The notes: a model not told the origin generated them from the sequence alone. 54,397 bases of DNA from Sandaracinaceae bacterium (GCA_017881055.1 JADGRF010000155.1:1-54397), one strand, 5' to 3'; numbered from the stretch's first letter, positions 18,283 to 26,437 are shown. Program-made: numbers and translations.

Positions 18283-18702
18283 ATGTTCATGGTTCCAAGA
18301 CAAATTCGACTTTCGCTGCTTGTCATCGCGTTTGCTTCTGTCGTCGCGGGGGTCGCGTGCAAGAGCTCTTCGAACAAAGCGACTGGTGCCGGGCAAAAAC
18401 AGCCGATCGGATCGGCTTGCACGAAAGATAGCGACTGCGGCGCAGCACCCTTCTACTGCATGGTCGAGCATCCCGGCGGCTACTGCATGAGCGACTGCAC
18501 GACAGACGCGGACTGCCCGCCCGAAGCCATCTGTCAGAACGATGGAATGAAGGGTGAGTGCCACAGCAAGTGCAACGCGATGGCCGACTGCCGCTCGGGC
18601 TACGAGTGCGCTCCCGCCGCCAACACGGCCACCAACAAAGCGTCGCATGCGTTCTGCGACATGATCGAGCCCGTCGACGGCGGTGGCGCCGACGCGAACT
18701 GA
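18283..18702 (+). CDS. Cys-rich lipoprotein downstream of the efflux pump
   Basis: A 139-residue lipoprotein: lipobox VAGVAC gives a lipidated Cys near residue 26, then a Ser/Lys linker. Some ten further cysteines follow in spaced pairs (SACTKDSDCG, YCMVEHPGGYCMSDC, DADCPPEAICQ, ECHSKCNAMADC, YECAP). This looks like the disulfide-rich repeats common in myxobacterial surface lipoproteins. AAAGGAAG precedes the region of the start. It lies 45 bp after the pump gene and is probably part of that operon. I do not know its role; disulfide-rich structure or thiol metal binding are both possible. Confidence 0.75.
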   Translation: MFMVPRQIRLSLLVIAFASVVAGVACKSSSNKATGAGQKQPIGSACTKDSDCGAAPFYCMVEHPGGYCMSDCTTDADCPPEAICQNDGMKGECHSKCNAMADCRSGYECAPAANTATNKASHAFCDMIEPVDGGGADAN

Positions 18703-18710
18703 AAACTGCT

Positions 18711-18746
18711 CCCGCGCGGCGACACGCAACTGCAGCGCCGCGCGGG
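18711..18746. terminator. Bidirectional stem-loop between convergent genes
   Basis: A perfect 11-bp stem (CCCGCGCGGCG, 18711-18721, with 18736-18746) and a 14-base loop lie between the Cys-rich lipoprotein gene and the response-regulator gene. On the minus strand it is followed by AGCAGTTTT, a weak T tract. It probably ends transcription from both sides. Confidence 0.6.
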
Positions 18747-18759
18747 TAGATAGTTCGTG

Positions 18760-20169
18760 CTAGCCGCGCCGGTTCCGCGACGTGTCGCCTTCGACGCCGT
18801 AGCGACGCATCAGGCGATAGAAGCTCTCGCGCTCCACGTCGGCGTGGGCCGCAGCGTCCGTGACCCGTCCGTCATACTTGCGAAGCACTTCTTCCAGGTA
18901 CCGACGAGCGATCTCCTCGCGGCCTTTCTCGAGCGCCTCCGTCCACTTCAACGACACGAGATCAAGACCGATGCTCGGCGCGACGACGTGGCTAAGGACC
19001 TCCGGAGGCAGATCTCCGAGCTCTATGCGCTTGCCCGCGGCGACGATGCACGCGCGCTCCACCGCAGCTCTCAGTTGTCGCACATTGCCTGGCCACTCGT
19101 AGCGCTTCAGAGCATCCAGCGCGCTCTCAGAGAAACCCTCCACCTGGCTCGTGGGCGATGCAGCCAAACGATCGCGTAAGAAGTGCGCGGCTAGCAATTC
19201 GACGTCGCCCGGGCGCTCGCGCAGCGGCGGAATACGAATCACGGCGACGTTCATTCGGTACCAAAGATCCTGACGAAAGCTCTCGGCCCTCACCATGGCT
19301 TCGAGATCACGGTGCGTCGCGACAATCAGACGTGCATCGACGGATCGTTCGTTCGATTCGCCGATCCGACGTACGGCGCGTTCCTCGATGGCCCGCGTGA
19401 GCTTCGCTTGCAAGGGCAAGCCCATCTCGCCGATTTCGTCGAGAAAGAGGCTGCCTTTGTGCGCCTCTTCGAACAGGCCCGCATGATCCCTCGCCGCGCC
19501 AGTGAACGCTCCCTTGCGGTAGCCGAAGACCTCGCTCTCGAGCAGCTCGCTTGGAATCGCCGCACAGTTGACGGCAACGAAGCGCTGGGACGCGCGCGCG
19601 CTGAGACGATGGATGGCGCGCGCGAGGCGTTCCTTGCCGGTGCCGGTCTCGCCCAACAGCACGACAGTTGCATCACTTCTAGCCACGCGCTGCACGAGGC
19701 TGCTGAGCTCGCGCATGACGAGCGACGCCGCGAGCACGCCGGGCAGAACCTCGTCTGCGCCCTGGGCAAGCCCGCTTGGAATCGTGGCTGCAACGCGCCC
19801 GAGTGCACGCAACACCACGGCCCGCGCGGCCTCCGGATCGAACGGCTTGGTGAGGTAGTCGAACGCTCCCATGCGCAGCGCATCGACCGCTGTCGACACC
19901 GACGCGTAGGCAGTCATCAGCACGAACTCGGAACGCGGACGCAATCGCTTGCTGGCTTCGAGCACGGCCAGACCGTCAATGTCCGGCATGCGCAAATCAG
20001 ACAGCACCACGTCCACCGGCTCGGCCTCCAGGACGCGAATCGCTTCCATACCGGATTCAGCGGTCAACACACGCACGTCGTCGCGCAAGACTTTGGCCAT
20101 CAAGCGCACCATGTTGGTCTTGTCATCAACGACCAGTACGACAGGGCGCGCGGCAGGCGGCAAGCTCAT
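18760..20169 (-). CDS. Sigma-54-dependent response regulator (NtrC/ZraR type)
   Basis: A cytoplasmic activator of 469 residues. The receiver domain has acidic Asp15/Asp16, phosphoacceptor Asp58 in LSDLRMPD, and Lys in LTKPF. The AAA+ domain has Walker A GETGTGKE (near 170), the sigma-54-contact loop GAFTGA, and Walker B SLFLDEIGEM. A Fis-like helix-turn-helix ends the protein (DGRVTDAAAHADVERESFYRLMRRYG). The start at 20169 overlaps the kinase stop by four bases, so kinase and regulator are coupled. GAFTGA shows that it acts through sigma-54, and six sigma-54-type promoters lie around the island. It resembles ZraR/HydG metal-stress regulators; the inducing signal is inferred only. Confidence 0.92.
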   Translation of the reverse strand: MSLPPAARPVVLVVDDKTNMVRLMAKVLRDDVRVLTAESGMEAIRVLEAEPVDVVLSDLRMPDIDGLAVLEASKRLRPRSEFVLMTAYASVSTAVDALRMGAFDYLTKPFDPEAARAVVLRALGRVAATIPSGLAQGADEVLPGVLAASLVMRELSSLVQRVARSDATVVLLGETGTGKERLARAIHRLSARASQRFVAVNCAAIPSELLESEVFGYRKGAFTGAARDHAGLFEEAHKGSLFLDEIGEMGLPLQAKLTRAIEERAVRRIGESNERSVDARLIVATHRDLEAMVRAESFRQDLWYRMNVAVIRIPPLRERPGDVELLAAHFLRDRLAASPTSQVEGFSESALDALKRYEWPGNVRQLRAAVERACIVAAGKRIELGDLPPEVLSHVVAPSIGLDLVSLKWTEALEKGREEIARRYLEEVLRKYDGRVTDAAAHADVERESFYRLMRRYGVEGDTSRNRRG

Positions 20170-21671
20170 GTCGTCGTCTCCGAAGGCGGACGAGCTGCCG
20201 CGGGTAGTCGCACGCAGAACACGGCGCCGCCCCCTGGCCGTTCCGCGACTGAGATGACGCCGCCATGGGCTCGCACGATGCCCTGACATACCGCGAGTCC
20301 GAGGCCTGAACCGTCGGCACGCTTGGAAAAGAAAGGCTCGAACACCATGGTACGGTCCTTCGGATCTACACCGGGACCCGTGTCGGCGACGGCGATCTCG
20401 TAGCCGCCATCGGGGCGCGAGGCCCCCGTGACGTCGATTGTCGCACCGCTCGGCGACGCTTGAACCGCATTACGCAACAGGTTCAAGACCACCTGCCGCA
20501 GTCGCCCGCCATCAGCAACAATCGTCCCAGGCTCGGCGCGCACGACGAAGCGTCCTGCCACGGTGCGCTGTGTTTCTTCGAAACGCCGGACGGCCTCGCG
20601 CATCAGTGCGTCGACGTCGAGCGGGTTGGCGCGCAGGTCTGGGCTTCGCGCATAGGTCAACAAGTCTTCCGCGATGCGCTGACACGCCGCGGCCTCGTCG
20701 TCCAAGATGCGCAGCTCGTCTCGCAGCACATCCGGCGGCGAATCCACGGTCATCGTCTTCAGATAACCGCGGATGATGCCGATCGGATTGTTGATCTCGT
20801 GGGCCACCCCCGCCGCGAGCTGACCAATCGCTGCCATGCGCTCGGCCTCGAGCAAGCGCCGCTCGCGCTCCTTCACTTCTTCGACCATGCGATCGAATGC
20901 TTCAGCGACTGCGCGCAGCTCCCCTTCGCCAATCGCGCCCAGGCGCACGGAAAGATCACCTCGACCGATTCGACGGGCCGACTGGGCGATGACTGCGAGC
21001 GGCCTCAGTACGGCGTGACGCAGGCGCAGCGTGAACCAGCTGGAGAGACTCACGATCGCGAGCACGCACAGGGCGCTCATGGCGAAACCCACGCGCGTCG
21101 CGTACGTCGCCGACACATGATCATGCACCATGTGTGACTGGACCGCGTTCACGATGGCATCAGCTTCGCGGGCCGCGCTTTGCGATAGGTGATCGGCTTC
21201 GTGATGAACGCGGGCGACCGTCTCGCGATCGCCACGTTCGGCAGCGGGAATCATCTGCTGGCGAAACAGTTGATCCAGGCGTTCGCTGGCTTGCTGCACG
21301 CGCGAGAGCCGCACGACCTCCGAGCGCGGAACGATCGGTCGCAGCTTCGTCACGGTCTGCTCGACGCGCTCGACCCACGCCTGATAGTGCGGCATGTGGC
21401 TGGCGTTTCCTTCAATCAGGGTGTGTGCCTGATGCGTGTACTGCTCGCGCACTGCCGTGGCCAGCGCGTGGCTCTCGTTAATGGCGAGCTCCTTGCTGCG
21501 CATGTCGCTCACGAGCCCGGCGACATGACTGATTACGCCGAACAGCATTGCGCACATCGCCACCGCGATCATAGCGATGAGACCGAAACCGGTCGCAATA
21601 CGCCGCGCGATGAGATCCGAGCGAGGCTGGGCCCCGGGCTCGGTTGCAGGATTCGGAGGTAACGAGCTCAT
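20166..21671 (-). CDS. Membrane sensor histidine kinase, partner of the sigma-54 activator
   Basis: A 501-residue inner-membrane sensor. One helix near 30-52 and a second near 195-220 flank a periplasmic domain of about 140 residues. That domain looks like a four-helix bundle and holds several His and Met residues (EGNASHMPHYQAW, SHMVHDHVS), possible metal ligands. A HAMP linker follows, then the phosphorylated His in AAGVAHEINNPIG (near 290), the N box NLLRNAVQAS, and G boxes DTGPGVD and GSGLGLAV. The architecture matches ZraS/HydH-type kinases. The ATG at 21671 was chosen over an upstream GTG at 21710, which would overlap the promoter. The gene is coupled to the regulator. Confidence 0.92.
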   Translation of the reverse strand: MSSLPPNPATEPGAQPRSDLIARRIATGFGLIAMIAVAMCAMLFGVISHVAGLVSDMRSKELAINESHALATAVREQYTHQAHTLIEGNASHMPHYQAWVERVEQTVTKLRPIVPRSEVVRLSRVQQASERLDQLFRQQMIPAAERGDRETVARVHHEADHLSQSAAREADAIVNAVQSHMVHDHVSATYATRVGFAMSALCVLAIVSLSSWFTLRLRHAVLRPLAVIAQSARRIGRGDLSVRLGAIGEGELRAVAEAFDRMVEEVKERERRLLEAERMAAIGQLAAGVAHEINNPIGIIRGYLKTMTVDSPPDVLRDELRILDDEAAACQRIAEDLLTYARSPDLRANPLDVDALMREAVRRFEETQRTVAGRFVVRAEPGTIVADGGRLRQVVLNLLRNAVQASPSGATIDVTGASRPDGGYEIAVADTGPGVDPKDRTMVFEPFFSKRADGSGLGLAVCQGIVRAHGGVISVAERPGGGAVFCVRLPAAARPPSETTT

Positions 21672-21689
21672 TCCGTCGTCCCGGGGAAG

Positions 21690-21704
21690 CAGCCTACGTG
21701 CCAA
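21690..21704 (-). promoter_or_regulatory. Sigma-54-type promoter of the kinase-regulator operon
   Basis: TGGCACGTAGGCTGC on the minus strand, followed by TT: complete TGGCACG at -24, GG-N10-GC spacing, and TGCT at -12. Initiation would fall near 21678, about seven bases before the ATG. This suggests the regulator controls its own operon. Confidence 0.6.
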
Positions 21705-21742
21705 ATGCACGTGACGGACCCGGCCGCCCCGCCATCACCTCA

Positions 21743-21771
21743 ATGTGACCGTGGCGGACACTGAGTGTAAC
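21743..21771. promoter_or_regulatory. Half-sites upstream of the kinase operon, possible activator sites
   Basis: ATGTGAC (21743-21749) and GTGTAAC (21765-21771) are direct repeats 22 bp apart, two helical turns. The second equals one arm of the dyad in the divergent efflux region. ACACTGAGTGT (21758-21768) is a perfect palindrome overlapping it. The position is about 40-65 bp upstream of the -24 element. Confidence 0.3.
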
Positions 21772-21826
21772 CGACCCAGGCGGTACGCCTAGCGGACCTG
21801 ATCGCCTCGACCAAATCGCGGCAGCG

Positions 21827-22342
21827 TCACGACGCTGGAAGCGCAGGCCGGGGCCCCATCATACCTCCGCGGCCCATCATACCTCCGCGGCCCATCATGC
21901 CTCCGCGCGACATCGTGCCGCGCATGGCGTCCAACATGTCCATCATCTTCTGTCTGTGTTCGCTGCATTCTTTCTGCATCGCTTTTACGTCACTCAACTG
22001 CATCATGCGGTCAGCGTGCTGGTCGATGGCCACGCCCGCCTCGTCTGCACTCTTGGTTAGCTCGCGCATGTCCATGCTTGGCTGAGCATGCATTGAATCC
22101 ATCATGTCCGTGCATGCGGCGATCATATCGTCGAGGAAACCATGCATGTCACGGCCATACGCCTGCGTCTCGCGGCGCAGAGCAGCCTCGTCCTCAGCGC
22201 TTACCGCCACCGCTTCGTGCTCATCGACGCGTCGAAGAGCGCTATTCAGTGCTTCCTGACCGGGGCTCATGTCATTCCCCGCGCAGCCAGCAAAAAGGAT
22301 CAAGGCAAGTAACGAGATGGGTGTCGCTGGAAAGATTCGCAC
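21827..22342 (-). CDS. Met-rich lipoprotein with GGMMGR repeats
   Basis: A 171-residue lipoprotein starting at GTG 22342, five bases after GGAGG. The signal sequence ends ILFAGC. The body is helical with many Met and His (DMMDSMHAQPSMDM, QHADRMMQL, HRQKMMDMLDAM), followed by a C-terminal tail of near-perfect GRGGMM repeats whose DNA repeats every 18 bp at about 21855-21905. Methionine clusters of this kind bind Cu(I) or Ag(I) in exported proteins. It has its own sigma-54-type promoter, so it probably belongs to the same response. The family is not recognised. Confidence 0.75.
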   Translation of the reverse strand: MRIFPATPISLLALILFAGCAGNDMSPGQEALNSALRRVDEHEAVAVSAEDEAALRRETQAYGRDMHGFLDDMIAACTDMMDSMHAQPSMDMRELTKSADEAGVAIDQHADRMMQLSDVKAMQKECSEHRQKMMDMLDAMRGTMSRGGMMGRGGMMGRGGMMGPRPALPAS

Positions 22343-22380
22343 GGCAGCCTCCGATGTGAACGCTCCTTCGCCGGAAGCAG

Positions 22381-22395
22381 GCATCGCGCGTGCCA
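22381..22395 (-). promoter_or_regulatory. Sigma-54-type promoter of the Met-rich lipoprotein gene
   Basis: TGGCACGCGCGATGC on the minus strand: full TGGCACG and GG-N10-GC spacing. Initiation near 22369 would leave a leader of about 27 bases that includes the GGAGG ribosome-binding site, an ordinary arrangement. Confidence 0.6.
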
Positions 22396-22577
22396 CGGGA
22401 GGTCCGTCGAGCGCCAGCGGATCAGAATCTGCACGCCTTGCGCCGGAGCGCTGGTCCAGCGAAAGGCCTGCGCCCATGAGCGAAGTCGACGCGACGAGTC
22501 GCCGGACACGTGACGCACAGCGACCTCAGACAAGCATCGCTAACAGCCGAACGGCCCCGTGGCAATGACTACAGCCC

Positions 22578-22592
22578 TGGCGTGGATCCTGC
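22578..22592 (+). promoter_or_regulatory. Sigma-54-type promoter of the 22681 lipoprotein gene
   Basis: TGGCGTGGATCCTGC followed by TT: GG-N10-GC spacing and the same CTGCTT -12 half as two other promoters in the island. It faces the divergent promoter at 22381-22395 across about 180 bp that contain no convincing gene. The predicted leader is about 75 bases. Confidence 0.45.
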
Positions 22593-22680
22593 TTCGTGAT
22601 TGGGACAGAAGCTCAACTTCGGACCATCGCGAGACCATCTCGTGTGGCTGACGCGGGCACGGAAACATCGGAGAAACATC

Positions 22681-23379
22681 GTGGAATCGACCAGAATCAT
22701 CATTGCACTCAACATCGCGCTCGCAGGGGCAGGCTGCGCGTCGACCTCGGGCACGAAGCCGCACGACATGAGCGTCGCTAGCCACGAACAGGCAGCGATG
22801 AACGAGGAGCAGGCTTCGGCGCAGCATGGCCAGCAGTACAACGCCGACGCGACTGCCTCAACGCAGCACTGCGGCAGAGGCGCATGCTGGACCTCGGTTT
22901 CCAATCCAACCGAGCAGCACCAACAGCACGCCGCCGAGCACAAGAAGGTTGCTGCCGAGCATCGCGCTGCAGCGCAAGCGCTACGCGATGCAGAAGCAAG
23001 CGCGTGCGCCGGCTTGGACGAAGCGGATATCGCGACGAGCCCCTTCTATCACCGCGAGGACATCTCGGAGGTCGCACGCGTTCCGGTGTCGACTCAACAG
23101 GGACGGCACCTTCAGAACGATCTCGTCGGCGGTCGAGTGGTGTTTCGAGCGGTGCCTGGCATGACAACTGAGTGGCTGCAGCGCCTCGTGGATTGCCACA
23201 CAGCTCGCGCAGCAGCAGTCGGCTACGCGATGCCGGAGATGGCCTATTGTCCGCTTGCGCTGAAAGGCGTGAAGGCAACGGTGTCCTCGACGGGCACGGG
23301 CTTCGCAATCGAAATGACCTCGGATGACTCCGCGACGGACGCGGAAATCTGGCGCCGGGTCCAAGCGCTCAATCCGTGA
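22681..23379 (+). CDS. Exported lipoprotein of unknown function (metal island)
   Basis: A 232-residue lipoprotein starting at GTG 22681 after GGAGAAA. The signal ends LAGAGC. Residues up to about 115 form a helical, His/Gln/Glu-rich stretch (SHEQAAMNEEQASAQHGQQYNADA, EQHQQHAAEHKKVAAEHRAAAQALRDAEASAC), which repeats the EH-K-AAEHRAAA theme seen in the small protein at 23649. A C-terminal domain follows, with FRAVPGMTTEWLQRLVDCHTARAA and a closing VSSTGTGFAIEMTSDD beta segment. I do not recognise the domain. Its promoter type and the shared His-rich helix tie it to the metal-stress set. Confidence 0.75.
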   Translation: MESTRIIIALNIALAGAGCASTSGTKPHDMSVASHEQAAMNEEQASAQHGQQYNADATASTQHCGRGACWTSVSNPTEQHQQHAAEHKKVAAEHRAAAQALRDAEASACAGLDEADIATSPFYHREDISEVARVPVSTQQGRHLQNDLVGGRVVFRAVPGMTTEWLQRLVDCHTARAAAVGYAMPEMAYCPLALKGVKATVSSTGTGFAIEMTSDDSATDAEIWRRVQALNP

Positions 23380-23405
23380 TCCAACGCACACCGGCGGTGC
23401 TCTGG

Positions 23406-23455
23406 CGCGCTCGCCAAGACTGACAGCGGGGGTCCGTATCGTCTTGGCGAGCGCG
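23406..23455. terminator. 15-bp perfect inverted repeat after the lipoprotein gene
   Basis: Arms 23406-23420 and 23441-23455 (GCGCTCGCCAAGAC is the core) pair perfectly around a 20-base loop. There is no T tract. A second, smaller stem (GGCGAGG/CCTCGCC, 23584-23590 with 23601-23607) lies nearer the convergent gene. They are probably terminators for the two converging units; the rest of 23380-23648 is empty. Confidence 0.45.
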
Positions 23456-23648
23456 GCGTGCGCCGCGGCTAGACCAGTCGCCGCGCGATCGCTGCTCGAC
23501 CTCGAAAGCCGCTTCCCTGCTCGCGGCCGGCTCGGATGGTATTGGCCGCGATCAGGGTCCGTTGAAACAACTACGGCGACGAAGGCGAGGCGTTAGCTCA
23601 CCTCGCCGCCGTTAGCACGCGTGGTTGGGTGTCATCGAACGCTGACGA

Positions 23649-24011
23649 TTACTTGCCTTGCAATTCTTTGGCGCGCATCGAGTGAAAATTGGCAGCCGTC
23701 TCGGCATCGGCCGCGAGCTGCTCGAACTCCTTCTGAAGCTTTTCGCAGTGCTTGGCCATCTTCTCATTGAACGGGTTCTTGGCGCCCTTGCCTTCCGGAT
23801 GCACCTTCGTGTAGTCGGCCGCCATCTGCTTGTGCTCCTCGGCGGCGTGCCTGTAGGTCGCCGCTTGGTCCTTATAGGACTTGGCCATCGCCTCGTGCTC
23901 GGCAGCCGTCTGCGGAAGCTTCATATCCTCCGCGAACGAGGGGAGCGCGGTGAATGCCAGCGCACAGAAAGCTACTGCGGCCAGTGTCTTGCGAATCGTA
24001 TTCGTCGTCAT
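23649..24011 (-). CDS. Small periplasmic helical protein of the metal island
   Basis: A 120-residue protein with a clear Sec signal (MTTNTIRKTLAAVAFCALAFTALPSFA). The mature part is one long helix-forming sequence with repeated Glu-His and Ala: TAAEHEAMAKSYKDQAATYRHAAEEHKQMAADYTKVHP, then KMAKHCEKLQKEFEQLAADAETAANFHSMRAKEL. The pattern resembles small four-helix or hairpin periplasmic proteins of stress responses, some of which bind metals through spaced His, but I cannot name a family. The ATG follows AGAGG. A well-matched sigma-54-type promoter lies 85 bp upstream. Confidence 0.75.
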   Translation of the reverse strand: MTTNTIRKTLAAVAFCALAFTALPSFAEDMKLPQTAAEHEAMAKSYKDQAATYRHAAEEHKQMAADYTKVHPEGKGAKNPFNEKMAKHCEKLQKEFEQLAADAETAANFHSMRAKELQGK

Positions 24012-24095
24012 GATGGGAGCCTCTTGTGTGAGTGACAGTGCTGTGCAGCCGAAGTGAGCCTCGAGGGGACACGCCGATGCATGACCGCCTCCAAT

Positions 24096-24110
24096 GCAAC
24101 GCGCGTGCCG
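24096..24110 (-). promoter_or_regulatory. Sigma-54-type promoter of the 23649 gene
   Basis: CGGCACGCGCGTTGC followed by ATT on the minus strand: GGCACG at -24, TTGCA at -12, exact GG-N10-GC spacing. This has the best -12 match of the six. The predicted leader is about 70 bases. The rest of 24012-24265 shows no gene. Confidence 0.6.
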
Positions 24111-24265
24111 CAGAAACAGCGGCGAACTGCGCGCGCACACGACCGCGCCACGAAGTTTCTGCGCTCGCGTCGACATCCGACGCTATTGTTGCGCTCACGC
24201 GGGCCGAGAAGAAGAAGCCGTCTAAGCGCGTTCGCGCGTAGCGCACACAAAAGACGCGCTCGCGC

Positions 24266-25252
24266 TTAGCGCAGGTCGCGGCGCGCCCGGTCAGCGTCTT
24301 GGTCGGAAGTGCCACGCAGCTCGAGCCGACGCACGCGCATGCGAATGTCTTGCAGCAGCAAGCGGTTCGCGCGCACGAGCGAGCCGAGCATGCCGAACAG
24401 CAGGATCTGCCCGCCGACCACGATCGCGATCGCCGCCAGGATCAGCGACTGGATGTGGCCGCTGTAGCCCGGGTCGAGCATGTAGTAGTAGAGAAAGCGC
24501 AGGCTGAGCACGGTGCCGAGCAGCAGAAACGGCAGGCTGAGGCCGCCGAACGCGCGCAGCGGTTTGTGCATGGAGTAGCCCTGCACGATGATGCTGCCCG
24601 AGCGGCGCATGTACTCGGTGATGCCGCTGAACAAGCGGCTCGGCCGCGTCTTCGGGTTCGAGCGGATCTCGATCTCGCGGATCGGGTAGCGGTTCTCGGC
24701 GGCGGCGAAGATGGTCTCGAGCGTGTACGAGAACGGGTTGGTCAAGTACACGCTCATCGCGAACTCGCGCGACATGGCGCGAAAGCCGCTAGGCGCGTCG
24801 TGCACGCTGACGCCGGTGGTGCTGCGCACGACGTAGTTGCCGAGGCCGTAGAAAAGCTTCTTGGCGGCGGGCACCTTGGGATCGCTGCTGGTCATGCGAT
24901 CGCCGATCACGAGGTCGGCTTCGGCCTGCACGATCGGCGCGACCAGGTCGGCGATGCTCGTGCCGGGATACTGATGGTCGCCGTCGGTGTTGACGATGAT
25001 GTCGGCGCCCATCTCGAGCGCGACCTCGAGGCCCGTCAGAAAGCTGCGCGCGAGGCCACGGTTGCCGCGATGACGCACGACCCGGCTGGCGCCGAGCGAA
25101 CGCGCGATGCCCGAGGTGTCATCGGACGAGCCGTCGTCGATGATCAGCGTCTCGATGACATCGATGCCAGGGATGCTCTTCGGAATGTCCGCAAGAACTT
25201 CCGGCAATGTCTCCGCTTCGTTGAAGCACGGAATCTGAATGACCAGCTTCAC
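24266..25252 (-). CDS. Family 2 glycosyltransferase, polyprenyl-phosphate sugar synthase type
   Basis: A 328-residue membrane enzyme probably moving a sugar from a nucleotide donor to polyprenyl phosphate. The N-terminal GT-A domain has IPCFNEAETLPEVL, IIDDGSSDDT (about 37-46), RGLARSFLTGLE, the metal-binding NTDGDHQYPG (about 88-97), GDRM and DAPSGFRAMSRE. Two to three membrane helices follow (about 240-310), as in GtrB- and DPMS-like enzymes with membrane tails. It is followed in the same direction by the flippase-like gene's partner region (25314-26315 lies upstream on the same strand), so the two probably form a lipid-linked sugar unit. Confidence 0.9.
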   Translation of the reverse strand: MKLVIQIPCFNEAETLPEVLADIPKSIPGIDVIETLIIDDGSSDDTSGIARSLGASRVVRHRGNRGLARSFLTGLEVALEMGADIIVNTDGDHQYPGTSIADLVAPIVQAEADLVIGDRMTSSDPKVPAAKKLFYGLGNYVVRSTTGVSVHDAPSGFRAMSREFAMSVYLTNPFSYTLETIFAAAENRYPIREIEIRSNPKTRPSRLFSGITEYMRRSGSIIVQGYSMHKPLRAFGGLSLPFLLLGTVLSLRFLYYYMLDPGYSGHIQSLILAAIAIVVGGQILLFGMLGSLVRANRLLLQDIRMRVRRLELRGTSDQDADRARRDLR

Positions 25253-25313
25253 CGCGCGCAGAGTACCCGCCGCGCGCCCTGGGGTCTATCGGCGCCGCCG
25301 CCGCGGACGGCGG

Positions 25314-26315
25314 CTAGAGCTTCTGCCGCTGACGGGACAGGACGCCGCCGAAGCCGAAGATGGTGGCTGAGATCGACATCACGAACAGGTGCAGAAGCGA
25401 CAGGACCGCGGCGGATTCCTTGGGGACGCCTTGGGACTGCAAGACGTTGATGTAGATCAGCTCGCGAGCGCCGAGGCCGGAGATCGTGACCGGCAGGAGC
25501 GCAGATAGCGCCGCGAACGAAGCGGTCGAGGTGAGCAGGATGCGCGAGACGTGCAGGCCTAGGCCCTCGGCGAGCTGCCAGAGCGCAGCGAAGTACCCGA
25601 ACCATGCGACCAACGTCCAGACAGCCATTTCGAGCAGCGAGCGCACGCGCAGCATCGGGCGCATGCCACGTGCGAGATCGCGGAGCATCTTCACGAGCTT
25701 CGCGAGCACGCGCTGCTGCTCGAGGCGTGCCAGGAGGCGGAGCACGAAGTTGTCGGGGTGCTCCTCCGGAGGCTTGCCGAGCAGCTCGATCATGAGGCCC
25801 ACCGCAAGCGCACCCAGCACCATCATGACGAGCGCGGCGAGCGCGATCTGCCGGTTGCCGAGCACGAGCGCGGCCAGCACGGCGCCCGCCACGAGCACGG
25901 TGAACACGTCGAGCAAGCGATCGAAGATGCAGGACGCGAGCGCCGAGCCGGCGCTCACGCCACGCTCGATCAACGCCTCGACGCGAAAGAACTCGCCGAC
26001 GCGCCCGAGCGTGACCTGTGCGTAGAACTGCCCGCTCATGAACGCAGCGACCGCAACGCGCAGCGGGATCGCGATGCCTTGCATCTCGAGCAAGCGCTGC
26101 CAGCGATAAGCCTTCAGAAAGAGGTTCAGCGTGAACGACGTGGAGGCGATGATCAGCGTCGCAGCCGGCACGCGGTGCAGCGCCACGCCCATCTGGTGCA
26201 GGTTCAGTCGCGAGAGCACGAACCCGAGCAGCAGAAGGCCCAGCAGCGGCAAGAGCTTGCGCCAGCGCGGGACGACCTTGCGTGCGGCCAATACGGCTTC
26301 GGGCATGCTTTCCAT
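25314..26315 (-). CDS. Lysylphosphatidylglycerol synthase TM-like / AglD-type flippase-like membrane protein
   Basis: A 333-residue protein with about seven to eight membrane helices. It has the family's GRVGEFFRVEALIERGVSAGSALASCIFDRLLDV segment (conserved GxxG-E-R and D-R-D) and the late ALLPVTISGLGARELIYINVL motif. These define the YbhN/AglD/MprF-transmembrane family, found beside dolichol- or undecaprenyl-sugar synthases. It lies 61 bp upstream of the glycosyltransferase on the same strand and probably helps move or use that lipid-linked sugar. An ATG three codons later (26306) is an equal start candidate. Confidence 0.85.
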   Translation of the reverse strand: MESMPEAVLAARKVVPRWRKLLPLLGLLLLGFVLSRLNLHQMGVALHRVPAATLIIASTSFTLNLFLKAYRWQRLLEMQGIAIPLRVAVAAFMSGQFYAQVTLGRVGEFFRVEALIERGVSAGSALASCIFDRLLDVFTVLVAGAVLAALVLGNRQIALAALVMMVLGALAVGLMIELLGKPPEEHPDNFVLRLLARLEQQRVLAKLVKMLRDLARGMRPMLRVRSLLEMAVWTLVAWFGYFAALWQLAEGLGLHVSRILLTSTASFAALSALLPVTISGLGARELIYINVLQSQGVPKESAAVLSLLHLFVMSISATIFGFGGVLSRQRQKL

Positions 26316-26437
26316 GTACGAGCAGCGGCATACCGGAAAGCGGCGGGCTGGGCTAGAAGGACGCTGGTCGGGAGCGCGCACGCGCCCGCAGGGGCGCGTG
26401 CTTGACGAGCCCACCCCCGGGAAAGTAAACGCCTCCA

